From: Megascapheus bottae
Taxonomy: Eukaryota; Chordata; Mammalia; Rodentia; Geomyidae
Assembly: GCA_024803745.1 (NCBI GenBank)
Contig: JANJXV010000263.1
Span: forward strand, 1,331,001 to 1,395,000
DNA: 64,000 bases
Direction: 5' to 3'
Shown: positions 38,251 through 50,800 of the stretch, in pieces
Position numbering within the stretch: the stretch's first letter is position 1
How the letters are laid out: every line of letters begins with the position of its first letter
Position numbers and translations under genes: made by a program
The notes under the pieces: model-generated
Databases searched by the model: none
The model's input: the letters and a program-made list of their open reading frames with translations, nothing else
Told to the model about the DNA's origin: nothing

Positions 38251-39256
38251 GTTAGGGTAGGGTTAGTGTTAGGTTTAGGGTTAGGGTTAGGGGAAGGGTA
38301 AGGGTAAGGGTTAGGGATAGGGTTAGGGTTAGGGTTAAGGTTAGGGTTAGGGTTAGTTTTAGGTTTATGGTTAAGTTTAGTGTTAGTATTAGGGTAAGGG
38401 TAAGGGTTAGGGTTAAGATTAGGGTTAGGGTTAGGGTTAGGGTAAGGTTTAGGATTAGGGTAAGGGTAAGGGTTAGGATTAGGTTTAGGGTTAGTGTTAG
38501 GTTTAGGGTTAGGGTTAGGGTAAGGGTAAGGGTTAGGGATAGGGTTAGGGTTAGGGTTAGCTTTGGTTTAGGGTAAGGGTAAGGGTTAGGGTTAGAGTTA
38601 GGGTTAAGGTTAGGTTTAGGGTTAGCGTTAGGGTAAGGGTAAGGTTAGGGTTAGGGTTAGGGTTAGGTTTAGTGTAAGGGTAAAGTTTAGGTTTAGGATT
38701 GGTGTTAGGTTTAGGATTAGGGTTAGGGTAAGGGTAAGGTTAGGGTTAGGGTTAGGGTTAGGGTTAGGATAAGGGTAAGGATTAGGGTTAGGGTTAGGGT
38801 TAGGTTTAGGGTAAGGTTTAGGATTAGGTTTAGGGTAAGGGTAAGTTTTAGGGTTAGGGTTAGGGTTAGGTTTATGGTAAGGGAAAGGGTTATTGTTAGG
38901 GTTAGGGTTAGGTTTAGGTTTAGGTTAAGGGTAAGGGTGAGAGTTAGGTTTAGTGTAAGGGTTAGGTTTAGGGTTAGGTTTAGGGTAGGGTTAGGGTTAG
39001 GGTTAGGGTTAGGGTTAGGGTAAGGTTTAGGGTTAGGGTTAGGGTAAGGGTTAGGGTTAGGGTTAGGGTTAGGGTTAGGTTTGGGGTTAGGGTTATGTAA
39101 GGATAAGATTACGTTTAGGGTTAGGGTGAGTGTTAGGTTTAGGTTTGGCTTTAGGGTTAGGGTTAGGGTAATGGTAAAGTTTAGGGTTATTGTTAGGGTT
39201 AGGTTTAGGTTAGGGTTAGGGTAATTGTTACGGTTACGGTTAGTGTTAGAGATAAA

Positions 39257-42200
39257 GTTAGGGTTAGGGTTAGCTTTAGGGTTAGGGTTATGGTAAGGGT
39301 AAGGGTTAGGGTTAGGTTTAGGGTTAAGTTTAGGGTTAGGGTTAGGGTTAGGGTTAGTGTTAGGGTAAGGGTTAGTGTTAGGGTTAAGGTTAGGGTTAGG
39401 GTTAGGGTAAGGGTTGTGGTTAGGGTTAGGGTTAAGTGTTAGGGTTAGGGTTAGGGTTAGGGTTAGGTTTAGTCTAAGGGTTAGGGTTAGAGTTAGGGTT
39501 AGGGTTTGGTTTAGGTTTAAGGTAAGGGTAAGAGTTAGGGTTAGGGTTAGGGTTAGGGTTAGGGTAGGGGTTAGCGTAAGCGTAAGTGTTAGTGTTAGGG
39601 TTAGGTTTAGGTTAAAGTTAAGGATTAGGGTTAGGTTTAGGGTTAGGGTTAGTGGTTAGGGTTAGGGTTAGGGTTAGGGTGAGGGTTAGGTTTAGGGTTA
39701 GGGTTAGAGTAAGTGTAAGTGTTAGGGTTAGGTTTAAGGTTAGGTTTAGGGTTAGGGTTACGGTAAGGGCAAGGGTTAGGGTTAGGGTTAGGGTTAAGGT
39801 TATGGTTAGGGTTAGGGTTAGGGTTAGGGTTAGGGTTAGGTTTAGGGTGAGGGTTAGGTTTAGGGTTAGGGTTAGAGTAAGTGTAAGTGTTAGGGTTAGG
39901 TTTAAGGTTAGGTTTAGGGTTAGGGTTAGGGTAAGGGCAAGGGTTAGGGTTAGGGTTAGGGTTAAGGTTATGGTTATGGTTAGGGTTAGGGTTAGTGTTA
40001 AGGTTAGGGTTAGGGTTAGGGTTAGGGTTAGGGTAAGGGTTAGGGTTAGGGTAAGGGTTAGGGTTAGGGTTAGGGTTAGAGTTAGGTTTAGGTTTAGGTT
40101 TAGGGGTTAGGGTTAGGGTTAGGGTTTGGGTTAGGGTTGTGGTAAGTGTAAGGGTTAGGGTTAAAGCTAGGGTTAGGGTTAGGGTAAGGGTAAGGTCTAG
40201 GGTTAGGATTAGGGGTAGGGTTAGGGTAAGGGTTAGGGTTAGGGTTAGGGTTAGGATTAGGGTAAGGGTTAGGGTTAGAGTTAGGGTTAGGGTTGGGGTA
40301 GGGTTAGGGTTAGGTTTAGGTTAAGGGTAAGGTTTAGGGTTAGGGTTAGGGTAAGGGTAAGGTTAAGGTTAGGGTTTGGTATGAGGTTACGGTTAGAGTT
40401 AGAGGAAGGGTTAGGGTTAGGATTAGGGTAAGGGTTAGGATTAGGGTTAGTGTTAGAGTTAGGGTTAGGGTTAGAGTAAGGGTAAGGGTTAGGGTTAGGG
40501 TTAGCGTTAGGGTAAGGGTTAGGGTTAGAAGTTAGGGTTAATGTTAGGGTTAGGTTAAGGGTTAGGGTTAGGGTTATGGTTAGGATAAGGCTTAGGGTTA
40601 GAGTAAGGGTAAGTGTTAGTGTTAGGGTTAGGGTTAGGGTAAGGGTTAGGGTTAGGGTTAGAGTTAGGTTTAGGGTTGGGGTTAAGTTTAGGGTTAGGGT
40701 TAGGGTAAGGGTAAGTGTTAGGGTTAGGGTTAGAGTAAGTGTTAGGGTTAGGTTTAGGGTTAGGGTTAGGGTTAGGGTAAGGGTAAGGGTTAGGGTTAGG
40801 GTTAGGCTTTGGGTTACGGTTGAGTTTAGGGTTAAGTTTAAGGTTACGGTAAAGGTTAGGGTTAGGGTTAGGGTAAGGTTTAGGGTTTGGTTTTAGGGTT
40901 AAGGTAAGGGTAAGGGTAACGGTGGGGGTAGTGTTAGGGTTAGTTTTAGGGTTAGGGTTATGGTAAGGGTAAGGGTTAGGGTTAGGGTTAGGGTTAAGTT
41001 TGGGGTTACGGTTAGGGTTACGGTTAGGGTTAGTGTTAGGGTAAGGGTTAGTGTTAGGGTTAGGGTTAGGGTTAGGGTTAGGGTAAGGGTAATGTTTAGG
41101 GTTAGGGTTAGGGTTAGGATTAGTCTAAGGGTTAGGGTTAGAGTTAGGGTTAGGGTTAGGTTTAGGGTTAAGGTAAGGGTAAGAGTTAGGGTTAGGCTTA
41201 GGGTTAGGGTTACGGTAAGGGTTAGGGATAGGGTTAGGGTTAGGGTTAGGGTTAGGTTTAGCGTTGGGGTTAGGTTTAGGGTTAGGTTAGTGTAAGGGTA
41301 AGGGTTAGGGTGAGGGTTAGGGTTGAGGTTATGGTTAGAGGAAGGGTTAGGGTTAGGTTTAGGGTAAGGGTTAGGGTTAGGGTTAGGGTTAGGGTTATGG
41401 TTAGGGTTAGAGTAAGGGTAAGGGTTAGGGTTCGGGTTAGGGTTAGGGTAAGGGTTAGGGTTAGGGGTTAGGGTTAATGTTAGGGTTAGGATAAGGGTTA
41501 GGGTTAGGGTTAGGGTTTGGATAAGGCTTAGCGTTAGAGTAAGTGTAAGTGTTAGGGTTAGGGTTAGGGTTAGGGTTATGGTAAGGGTTAGGGTTAGGGT
41601 TCGGGTTAGGGTAACTGTTAGGGTTAGGGTTAGGCTTAGGGTAAGGCTAAGTGTTAGGGTTAGGGTTAGGGTTAGGGTTAGGGTTATTTTTAGTGTAAGG
41701 GTTAGGGTTATGTTTAGGGTAAGGGTAAGTTTTAGTTGTAGGGTTAGTTTTAGGGTTACGGTTAGGGTAAGGGCAAGGGTTAGGGTTAGGGTTAGGGTTA
41801 GGTTTAGGTTAGTTTTAGGGTTAGGTTTAGGGTTAGGGTTAGGGTTAGGGTAAGGGTAAGACTTATGGTTATGGTTAGGGTTAGGGTTAGGGTAAGGGTT
41901 AGGGTTAGGTTTAGGGTTAGGGTTATTGTTAGGTTATGGTTTAGGGTTAGGCTTAGTGTTAGGGTAGGGGTTAGGGTAAGGGTAAGGGTAAGTGTTAGGG
42001 TTAGGGTTAGGATAAGGGTAAGGTTTAGGGTTAGGTTTAGGGTAAGGTTTAGGGTTAGGTTTAGGTTAAGGGTAAGGTTTAGGGTTAGGGTTAGGGTAAG
42101 GGTAAGGTTAAGGTTAGAGTTTGGGTTGAGGTTACGGTTAGAGTTAGAGGAAGGTTTAGGGTTAGGGTTAGGGTAAGGGTTAGGATTAGGGTTAAGGTTA

Positions 42201-45200
42201 GAGTTAGGGTTAGGGTTAGAGTAAGGGTAAATGTTAAGGGTTAGGGTTAGGGTTAGGGTTAGGGTAACGGTTAGGGTTAGAGGTTAGGGTTAATGTTAAT
42301 GTTAGGTTAAGGGTTAGGGTTAGGGTTAGGGTTAGGATAAGGCTTTGGGTTAGAGTAAGGGTAAGTGTTAAGGTTAGGGTTAGGGTTAGGGTTAGGGTTA
42401 GGGTAAGGGTTAGGGTTAGGGTTAGAGTTAGGTTTAGGGTTGGGGTTAAGTTTAGGGTTAGGGTTAGGGTAATGGTAAGTGTTAGGGTTAGGGTTAGAGT
42501 AAGTGTTAGGGTTAGGGTTAGGATTAGGGTTAGGGTTAGGGTAAGGGTAAGGGTTAGGGTTAGGGTTAGGGTTAGGGTTAAGGGTTAGGTTTAGGGTTAG
42601 GGTTAGGGTAAGGGTAAGGTTTAGGGTAACGGTTGGGAATAGGGTTAGGGTTAGTTTTAGGGTTAGGGTTATGGTAAGGGTAAGGGTTAGGGTTAGGTTT
42701 AGGGTTAAGGTTAGGGTTAGGGTTAGGGTTAGGGTTAGGGTTAAGGGTCAGGTTTAGGGTTAGGGTTAGGGTAAGGGTAAGGTTTAGGTTTAGGGTTAGG
42801 GTTAGAATTAGGGTAAGGGTTAGGGTTAGAGTTAGGGTAAGGGTTAGGGTTAGGCTTAGTGTTAGGGTAGGGGTTAGGGTAAGGGTAAGTATTAGGGTTA
42901 GGGTTAGGATAAGGGTAAGGGTTAGGGTTAGGTTTAGGGTTAGGGTTAGGGTTAGGGTTAGTGTTAGGGTAAGGGTTAGTGTTAGTGTTAGGGTTAGGGT
43001 TAGGGTTAGGGTTAGGGTAAGGGTTGTGGTTAGGGTTAGGGTTAAGTGTTAGGGTTAGGGTTAGGGTTAGGGTTAGGGTAAGGGTAATGTTTAGGGTTAG
43101 GGTTAGGGTTAGGATTAGTCTAAGGGATAGGGTTAGAGTTAGGGTTAGGGTTAGGTTTAGGTTTAAGGTAAGGCTAAGAGTTAGGGTTAGGGTTAGGGTT
43201 AGGTTTAGGGTTACGGTAAGGGTTAGGGATAGGGTTAGGATTAGGGTTAGGGTTAGGGTTAGGTTTAGCGTTGGGGTTAGGTTTAGGGTTAGGTTAGTGT
43301 AAGGGTAAGGGTTAGGGTGAGGGTTAGGGTTGAGGTTACGGTTAGAGGAAGGGTTAGGGTTAGGTTTAGGGTAAGGGTTAGGGTTAGGGTTAGGGTTAGG
43401 GTTATGGTTAGGGTTAGAGTAAGGGTAAGTGTTAGGGTTCGGGTTAGGGTTAGGGTAAGGGTTAGGGTTAGGGGTTAGGGTTAATGTTAGGGTTAGGATA
43501 AGGGTTAGGGTTAGGGTTAGGGTTTGGATAAGGCTTAGGGTTAGAGTAAGGGTAAGTGTTAGGGTTAGGGTTAGGGTTATGGTAAGGGTTAGGGTTAGGG
43601 TTAGGTTTAGGGTTGGGGTTAAGGTTAGGGTTAGGGTTAGGGTAAGTGTAAGTATTAGGGTTAGAGTTAGGGTAACTGTTAGGGTTAGGGTTAGGCTTAG
43701 GGTAAGGGTAAGTGTTAGGGTTAGGGTTAGGGTTAGGGTTATTTTTAGGGTAAGGGTTAGGGTTATGTTTAGGGTAAGGGTAAGTTTTAGTTGTAGGGTT
43801 AGTGTTAGGGTTACGGTTAGGGTAAGGGCAAGGGTTAGGGTTAGGGTTAGGGTTAGGTTTAGGTTAGTTTTAGGGTTAGGTTTAGGTTTAGGGTTAGGGT
43901 TAGGGTAAGGGTAAGACTTATGGTTATGGTTAGGGTTAGGGTTAGGGTAAGGGTTAGGGTTAGGTTTAGGGTTAGGGTTATTGTTAGGTTATGGTTTAGG
44001 GTTAGGCTTAGTGTTAGGGTAGGGGTTAGGGTAAGGGTAAGTGTTAGGGTTAGGGTTAGGATAAGGGTAAGGGTTAGGGTTAGGTTTAGGGTTAGGTTTA
44101 GGTTAAGGGTAAGGTTTAGGGTTAGGGTTAGGGTAAGGGTAAGGTTAAGGTTAGGGTTTGGGTTGAGGTTAAGGTTAGAGTTAGAGGAAGGTTTAGGGTT
44201 AGGGTTAGGGTAAGGGTTAGGATTAGGGTTAAGCTTAGAGTTAGGGTTAGGGTTAGAGTAAGGGTAAATGTTAAGGGTTAGGGTTAGGGTTAGGGTTAGG
44301 GTAACTGTTCGGGTTAGAGGTTAGGGTTAATGTTAGGGTTAGGTTAAGGGTTAGGGTTAGGGTTAGGGTTAGGATAAGGCTTAGGGTTAGAGTAAGGGTA
44401 AGTGTCAAGGTTAGGGTTCGGGTTAGGGTTAGGGTAAGGGTTAGGGTTAGGGTTAGAGTTAGGTTTAGGGTTGGGGTTAAGTTTAGGGTTAGGGTTAGGG
44501 TAATGATAAGTGTTAGGGTTAGGGTTAGAGTAAGTGTTAGGGTTAGGGTTAGGATTAGGGTTAGGGTTAGGGTAAGGGTAAGGGTTAGGGTTAGGGTTAG
44601 GGTTAGGGTTAAGGGTTAGGGTTAGGATTAGGGTTAGGGTAGGGGTAAGGTTTAGGGTAACGGTTGGGGTTAGGGTTAGGGTTAGTTTTAGGGTTAGGGT
44701 TATGGTAAGGGTAAGGGTTAGGGTTAGGTTTAGGGTTAAGGTTAGGGTTAGGGTTAGGGTTAGGGTTAAGGGTCAGGTTTAGGGTTAGGGTTAGGGTAAG
44801 GGTAAGGTTTAGGGTTAGGGTTAGGGTTAGAATTAGGGTAAGGGTTAGGGTTAGAGTTAGGGTAGGGGTTAGGGTTAGGGTTAGTGTAAGGGTAGGGGTT
44901 AGCGTAAGCGTAAGTGTTAGTATTAGGGTTAGGTTTAGGTTAAAGATAAGTATTAGGGTTAGATTTAGGGTTACTGTTAGATGTTAGTGTTAGGGTTAGG
45001 GTTATGTTGATGGTTAGGTTTAGGGTTAGGGTTAGGGTAAGGGTAAGGGTTAGGGTAAGGGTTACGGTTAGGTTTAGGGTTAGGGTTAGGGTAAGGCCAA
45101 GGATTAGGGTTAGGGTTAGGGTTAAGGTTATGGTTATGGTTAGGGTTAGGGTTAGTGTTAAGGTTAGGGTTAGGGTTAGGGTTAGGGTAAGGGTTAGGGT

Positions 45201-47832
45201 TAGGGTTAGGGTAAGGGTTAGGGTTAGGGTTAGGGTTAGGGTTAGGGTTAGAGTTAGGGTAAAGGTTGGGTTTAGGGTTAGGTTTAGGGTAAGTGTTAGG
45301 GTTATGGTAAGGGTAAGTGTAAGGTTTAGGGTTAAGGTTAGGGTTAGGTTTAGGGTTAGGGTTTGGGTTAGGGTTAGGGTAAGGGTAAGTGTTAGGGTTA
45401 AAGTTAGGGTTAGGTTTAGGGTAAGGGTAAAAGGGTTAGGATTAGGGTTAGGCTTAGGGTAAGGGTTAGGGTTAGGGTTAGGGTCAGGGTTAAGTTTAGG
45501 GTTAGGGTTAGGGAAAGAGTAAGTGTTAGAGTTAGGGTTAGGGTTAGATTTAGTGTTGGGGTTAAGGATAGGGTTAGGGTAAAGTTTAGGATTAGGATTA
45601 GGGTTAGGTTTAGGGTTAGGGTTAGGTAAGGGTTAGGGTTAGGGTAAGGGTATATGTTACTATTAGGATTAGGGTTAGGGTAAGGCTTTGGATTAGGGTT
45701 AGGGTTAGGGTTAGGGATAGCGTTAGGTTTAGGGTAAGGGTAATGGTAAGGGAAAGGGTAGGGTTAGGGTTAGGGTTAGGTTATGGTTTAGGGTTAGGCT
45801 TAGGGTTAGGGTAGGGTTTAGGGTAAGGGTAAGTGGTAGGGTTAGGGTTAGTGTTAGGATAAGGGTAAGGGTTAGGGTTAGGGTTAGGGTTACAGTTTGG
45901 TTAAGGGGTTTGGGTTAGGGTTAAGTTTAAGGTTAGGGTTAGGGTTAGGGTAAGATTTAGTGTTAGGGTTAAGGTTAGGGTTAGGTTGAGGGTAAGGGTA
46001 AGGGTTAGTTTTAGTTTTAGGGTTAGGGTTAGGGTAAGGGTAAGGGTTTGGGTTAGGATTAGGTTTAGTGTTGGGGTAAAGGTTAGGGTTAGGGTTAGGG
46101 TAAGGGTAAGGTTTAGGGTTAGGGTTAGGTAAGGGTTAGGGTTAGGGTTAGGGTTAGGTTTAGGTTTAGGGTAAGTGTATGTGTTAGTGTTAGGGTTAGG
46201 GTTAGGGTTAGCGTTAGGGGAAGCCTAAGGGTTAGGGTTAGGGTTAGGGTTAAGGTAAGGGTAAGGGTTAGGTTTAGGGTTACTGTTGGTTTAGGGTAAG
46301 GTTAGGGTTAGGTTTAGGAAAAGGGTAAGGTTTAGGGTTAGGTTTAGGGTTAGGGTTAGGGTAAGGTTTAGGTTTAGAGTTAGGGTTAGGGTTAGGTTTA
46401 GGGTTAAGGTAAGGGTAAGGCTTAGGGTTATGGTTAAGTTTAGGTTAAGGGTTAGGGTTAGGGTTAGGGTAGGGGTTAGGGTAAGCGTAAGTGTTAGTGT
46501 TAGGTTTAGGTTTAGGATAAAGGTAAGGATTAGGGTTAGGTTTAGTGTTAGGGTTAGAGGTTAGTGTTAGGGTTAGGGTTAGGTTGAGGGTTAGGTTTAG
46601 GGTTAAGGTTAGGGTAAGGGTTAGTGTTAGGGTTAGGGTTTGGGTTAGCGAAAGATTAAGGGTTAGGGTTAGGGTTAGAGTTAGGGTATGGATTAGGGTT
46701 AGGGTTAGGGTAAGGTTTAGGGTTACGGTTAGGGTTAGCATTAAGGTTAGAGTTAGGGTTAGTGTTAGGTTTAGGGTAAGGGTAAGGGTTAGTGTTAGGG
46801 TTAGGGTTATGTTTAGGATAAGGGTAAGGTTTAGGGTTAGGGTTAGGGTTAGGGTTAGGGTAAGGTTTAGGGTTAGAGTTAGGCTTAGGGTTGGGTTTAG
46901 GGTTAAGGTAAGGGTAAGGGTTAGGGTTAGGGTTAAGGTTAGGGTAAGGGTTAGGGTTAGGTTTAGGGTAGGGGTTAGGGTAAGCGTAAGTGTTAGTGTT
47001 AGGTTTAGGTTTAGGATAAAGGTAAGGATTAGGGTTAGGGTTAGGGTTAGGGTTAGAGGTTAGGGTTAGGGTTAGGGTTAGGGTGAGGGTTAGGTTTAGG
47101 GTTAAGGTTAGGGTAAGGGTATGGTTTATGGTTAGGGTTAGGGTTTGGGTTAGTGTTAGGTTTACGGTTAGGGTTAGGGTAAGGGCAAGAGTTAGGGTTA
47201 GGGTTAGGGTTAAGGTTAGGGTTAGGGTTAGGGTTAGGGTTAGGGTTAATGTTAGGGTTAGGGATAGGGTTAGGTTTAGGGTAAGGGTTAGGGTTAGGGT
47301 TAGGGTAAGGGTTAGGTTTAGGGTTAGGGTTAGGGTTAGAGTGAGATTAGGGTTAGGGTTAGGGTTAGGGTTAGGTTTGGGGTTAGGGTAAGGGTAAGGG
47401 TTAGGGTTAGGGTTAGAGTTAAGGTAACGTTAAAGGTTAGGGTTCGGGTTAGTGTTACGGTTAGGATAAGTGTTAGGGTAAGGGTTAGGGTTAGGGTTAG
47501 GTTTAGGGTTGGGGTTAAGTTTAGGGTTAGGGTTAGGGTTAGGGTAAGTGTTAGGGTTAGGGTCAGGGTTAGGGTTAGGTTTAGGGTTAGGGTAAGGGTA
47601 AGGGTTAGGTTTAGGGTTAGGGTTAGGAAAAGATTAAGGGTTAGGGTTAGGGTTAGAGTTAGGGTATGGATTAGGGTTAGGATTAGGGTAAGGGTTAGGG
47701 TTACGGTTATGGTTAGCATTAAGTTTAGAGTTAGGGTTAGCGTTAGGGTTAGGGTAAGGGTAAGGGTTAGGGTTAGGGTTAGGGTTAAGGTTAGGGTTAG
47801 CTTTAGGTTAAGGGTAAGGGTTAGGGTTAGGT

Positions 47833-47872
<40 letters not shown>

Positions 47873-50800
47873 GGTTAGGGTGACGATTAGGGTAAGGTTA
47901 AGGGTTGGGGTTAAGGTTTGGGTCACGGTTAGGGTTAGGGTTAGGGTTTGGTTAAGGGTTAGGATTAGGTTAAGGGTTAGGGTTAGGGTAAGCGTAAGGG
48001 TTAGGTTTAGGTTTAGTGTTCTGTTTTGGGTTAGTGTTTAGGTTAGGGTAAGGATAAGGGTTAGGGTAAGGTTAGGGTTAGGGTTAGGGTTAGGGAAAGA
48101 TTAAGGGTTACGGTTAGGGTTAGAGTTAGGGTATGGATTAGGGTTAAGGTTAGGGTAAGGGTTAGGGTTAGGGTAAGGGTTAGGTTAAGGGTAAGGGTTA
48201 GGGTTAGATTTAGGTTTAGGGTTAGGTTTAGGTTTAGGGTAAGGTTAAGGGTTTGGGTTAAGTTTAGGGTTAGTGTTAGGTTAGGGTTAGGGTTAGGGTT
48301 ATTGTAAGGGTAAGGGTTAGGGTTAGGGTAAGGGTTAGGGTTAGGGTTAAGGGTTATGGTTAGGGTAAGGTTTAGGGTTAGGGTTAGGGTTAGGGTTAGG
48401 GTAAGGGTAAGGGTTAGTGTTAGGGTTAGGGTTAGGGTGAGTGATAGGAATAGGTTTAGGGTTAGGGTAACGGTAAGGGTTAGGGTTAGGGTTAGTGTTA
48501 GGGTTAAGGTTAGGTTTAGGGTTAGGGTTAGGGTTACGATTAGGTTTAGGGTTAGGGTAGAGGTTATTGTAAGGGTAAGTGTTAGGTTTAGTGTTAGGTA
48601 AGGGTAAGGTTTAGGGTTAGTGTGAGGGTTAGTGTTAGGTTAAGGTTTAGGTTTAGGGGTTAGGGTTAGGGTTAGGGTTAGATTTAGGATAAGGGTTAGG
48701 GTTAGGGTAAGTGTAAGGGTTAGGGCTAGGGTTAGGGTTAAGGTAAGGGTAAGGATTAGGGTTAGGGTTAGGGTTATGGTTAGGGTAAGGTTTAGGGTTA
48801 GATTTAGGGTATGGTTAAGGTTTAGGTTTAGTGTTAGGGTTAGGGTTAGGTTAAGGGTAAGGGTTAGGTTTAAGGATAAGGTAAGGGTTAGGTTTAGGGT
48901 TAGGGTTAGTGTTAAAGTTAGGGTAAGGGTTAGGGTTAGGATTAGGGTAAGGTTTAGGGTTAGGATTAGGGTTAGGGTTAGGATTAGGTATAGGGTAAGG
49001 GTTAGGGTTAGGGTTAAGGTTAGGGTTAGGGTTGGCGATTGGGTAAGGGTAAGGGTTAGGGTTAGGTTTAAGGTAAGTGTAAGGGTTAGGGTTTGTGTTA
49101 GTGTTATGGTTAGGGTAAGGGTTAGGGTTAGGTTTAGTGTAAGGGTAAGGTTTAGGTTTAGGGTTAGGGTAACGTTTAGGGTTGGGGTTAGGTTTAGGTT
49201 TAGGGTTAGGGTAAGTTTAAGGTTTAGGTTTAGGGTTAGGGTTATGTTTAGTATTAGGGTAAGGGTAAGGGTTAGGGTTAGAGTTAGGGTTAGGGTAAGG
49301 TTTAGGGTTATGGTTAGGGTAAGGGTAAGTGTTAGGGTTAGGTTTAAGGTTAGGTTTAGGATAAGAGTAAGGGTTAGGGTTAGGGTTAACTTTAGGGTAA
49401 GATTTAGGGTTAGGTTTATGGTAAGGGTAAGTTTTAGGGTTAGGGTTAGTGTTAGGTTTAGAGTAAGGGAAAGGGTTACGGAAAGGGTTAGGGTTAGGTT
49501 TAGGTTTAGGGTAAGGGTAAGGGTTAGAGTTAGGGTTAGGGTTAGGGTAAGGGTTAGGGTTAGGGTTAGGGTAAGAGTAAGGGTTAGGGTTAGTGTTAGG
49601 GTTAGGATAAGTGTAATGGTTAGGGTTAGGGTTAGGGTTAGGGGTTAGTGTTAGGGTTAGGTTTAGGGTTAGGTTTAGGGTAATGGTTAGGGTTAGGGTT
49701 CGGTTAGGTTTAGAGTTAGGGTTAGGGTAAGGGTAAGGTTTAAGGTTAGGGTTAGTGTTAGGTTTAAGGTTAGGGTTAGGTTTAGGGATAGGGTAAGGAT
49801 TATGGTTCGGGTTTGGGTAAGGTTAGGTTTAGGGTTATCATTAAGGTTAGTGTTAGGGTTAGGGCAAGAAAAAGAGTTTGGTTTAGAGTTTGGGTTTGGG
49901 TAAGGGTTAGGGTTAGGGTTAGGGGTAATGTTAGGTTTAGGTTAGGGTAAGGGTTAGGGGTAGGGTTACAGTTAGGATTAGGGTAAGGGTAAGTGTTAGG
50001 GTTAGGGTTAGGATTAGGGTAAGGGTTAGGTTTAGGATTAGGGTTAGGGTAAGGGTAAGGATAAGGGTTAGGGTTAGGTTTATGGTTAGGGTTAGGGTTA
50101 GGGTTAGGGTTATTGTAAGGGTAAGGGTTAGGTTTAGTGTTTGGGATAGGTTTAGCGTTGGGGTTAAGGTTAGGGTTAGGGTTACGGTAAGGGTAAGGGT
50201 TAGGGTTAGGGTTAGGTTTAGGGTAAGGGTTAGGGTACGGTTAGGTTTAGGGTTAGAGTTTGGGTTATGTTTAGGGTTACGCTTAGGGTTAGGGTTTGGG
50301 TTGGGGTAAGGGTATGTGTTAGGGTTAGGGTTAGGGTTAGCGTTAGGGTCGGGTTAGGGTTACAGTTAGGGTTAGGGTTAAGATAAGGGTAAGGGTAAGG
50401 GTTAGGTTTAGGGTTAGGTAAAGGTTAGGGTTAGGGTTAGGGTAGGGGTTAGGGTAAGTGTTAGGGTTAGGGTTAGGGTTATGATAAGGGTAAGGGTTAG
50501 GGTTAGGGTTACTTTTAGGGTTTAGGGTTAGGGTTAGGTTTAGGGTTAGGGTTAGGGGTTAGGGTTAGTGTTAGGGTTAGGGTAAGGGTTAGGGTTAGGG
50601 GTTAGGGTTAGTGTTAGATTTAGGTTAATGGTTAGGGATAGGGTTACCTTTAGGGTTATGATAAGGGTTAGGGTTAGTGTTATTGTTAGAATTAGGGTAA
50701 GGGTAAGTTTTAGGGTTAGGTTTAGGGTTAGGGTTATGGTTAGGGTTAGGGTTAGGTTTAGGTTAGGGTAAGGGTTAGGGTTAGGGTTACAGTTAGGATT

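Larger units (their letters stand above)
24702..39256 (+). repeat. 14,555-bp tandem segmental duplication, copy 1
   Basis: The whole block reappears directly downstream in the same orientation at 39257-53805. Positions correspond with a constant offset of 14,555 up to about 30.2 kb and 14,549 after that. The left edge is set by GTTAGGGTTAGGGT (24702-24715), upstream of which the copies no longer match. The block contains the right part of the 1.7-2.4-kb higher-order units (24.9-30.4 kb), a 168-bp pair, a 499-bp pair and a 2.1-kb pair, all carried intact into the second copy. These internal repeats therefore predate the duplication. Confidence 0.96.
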
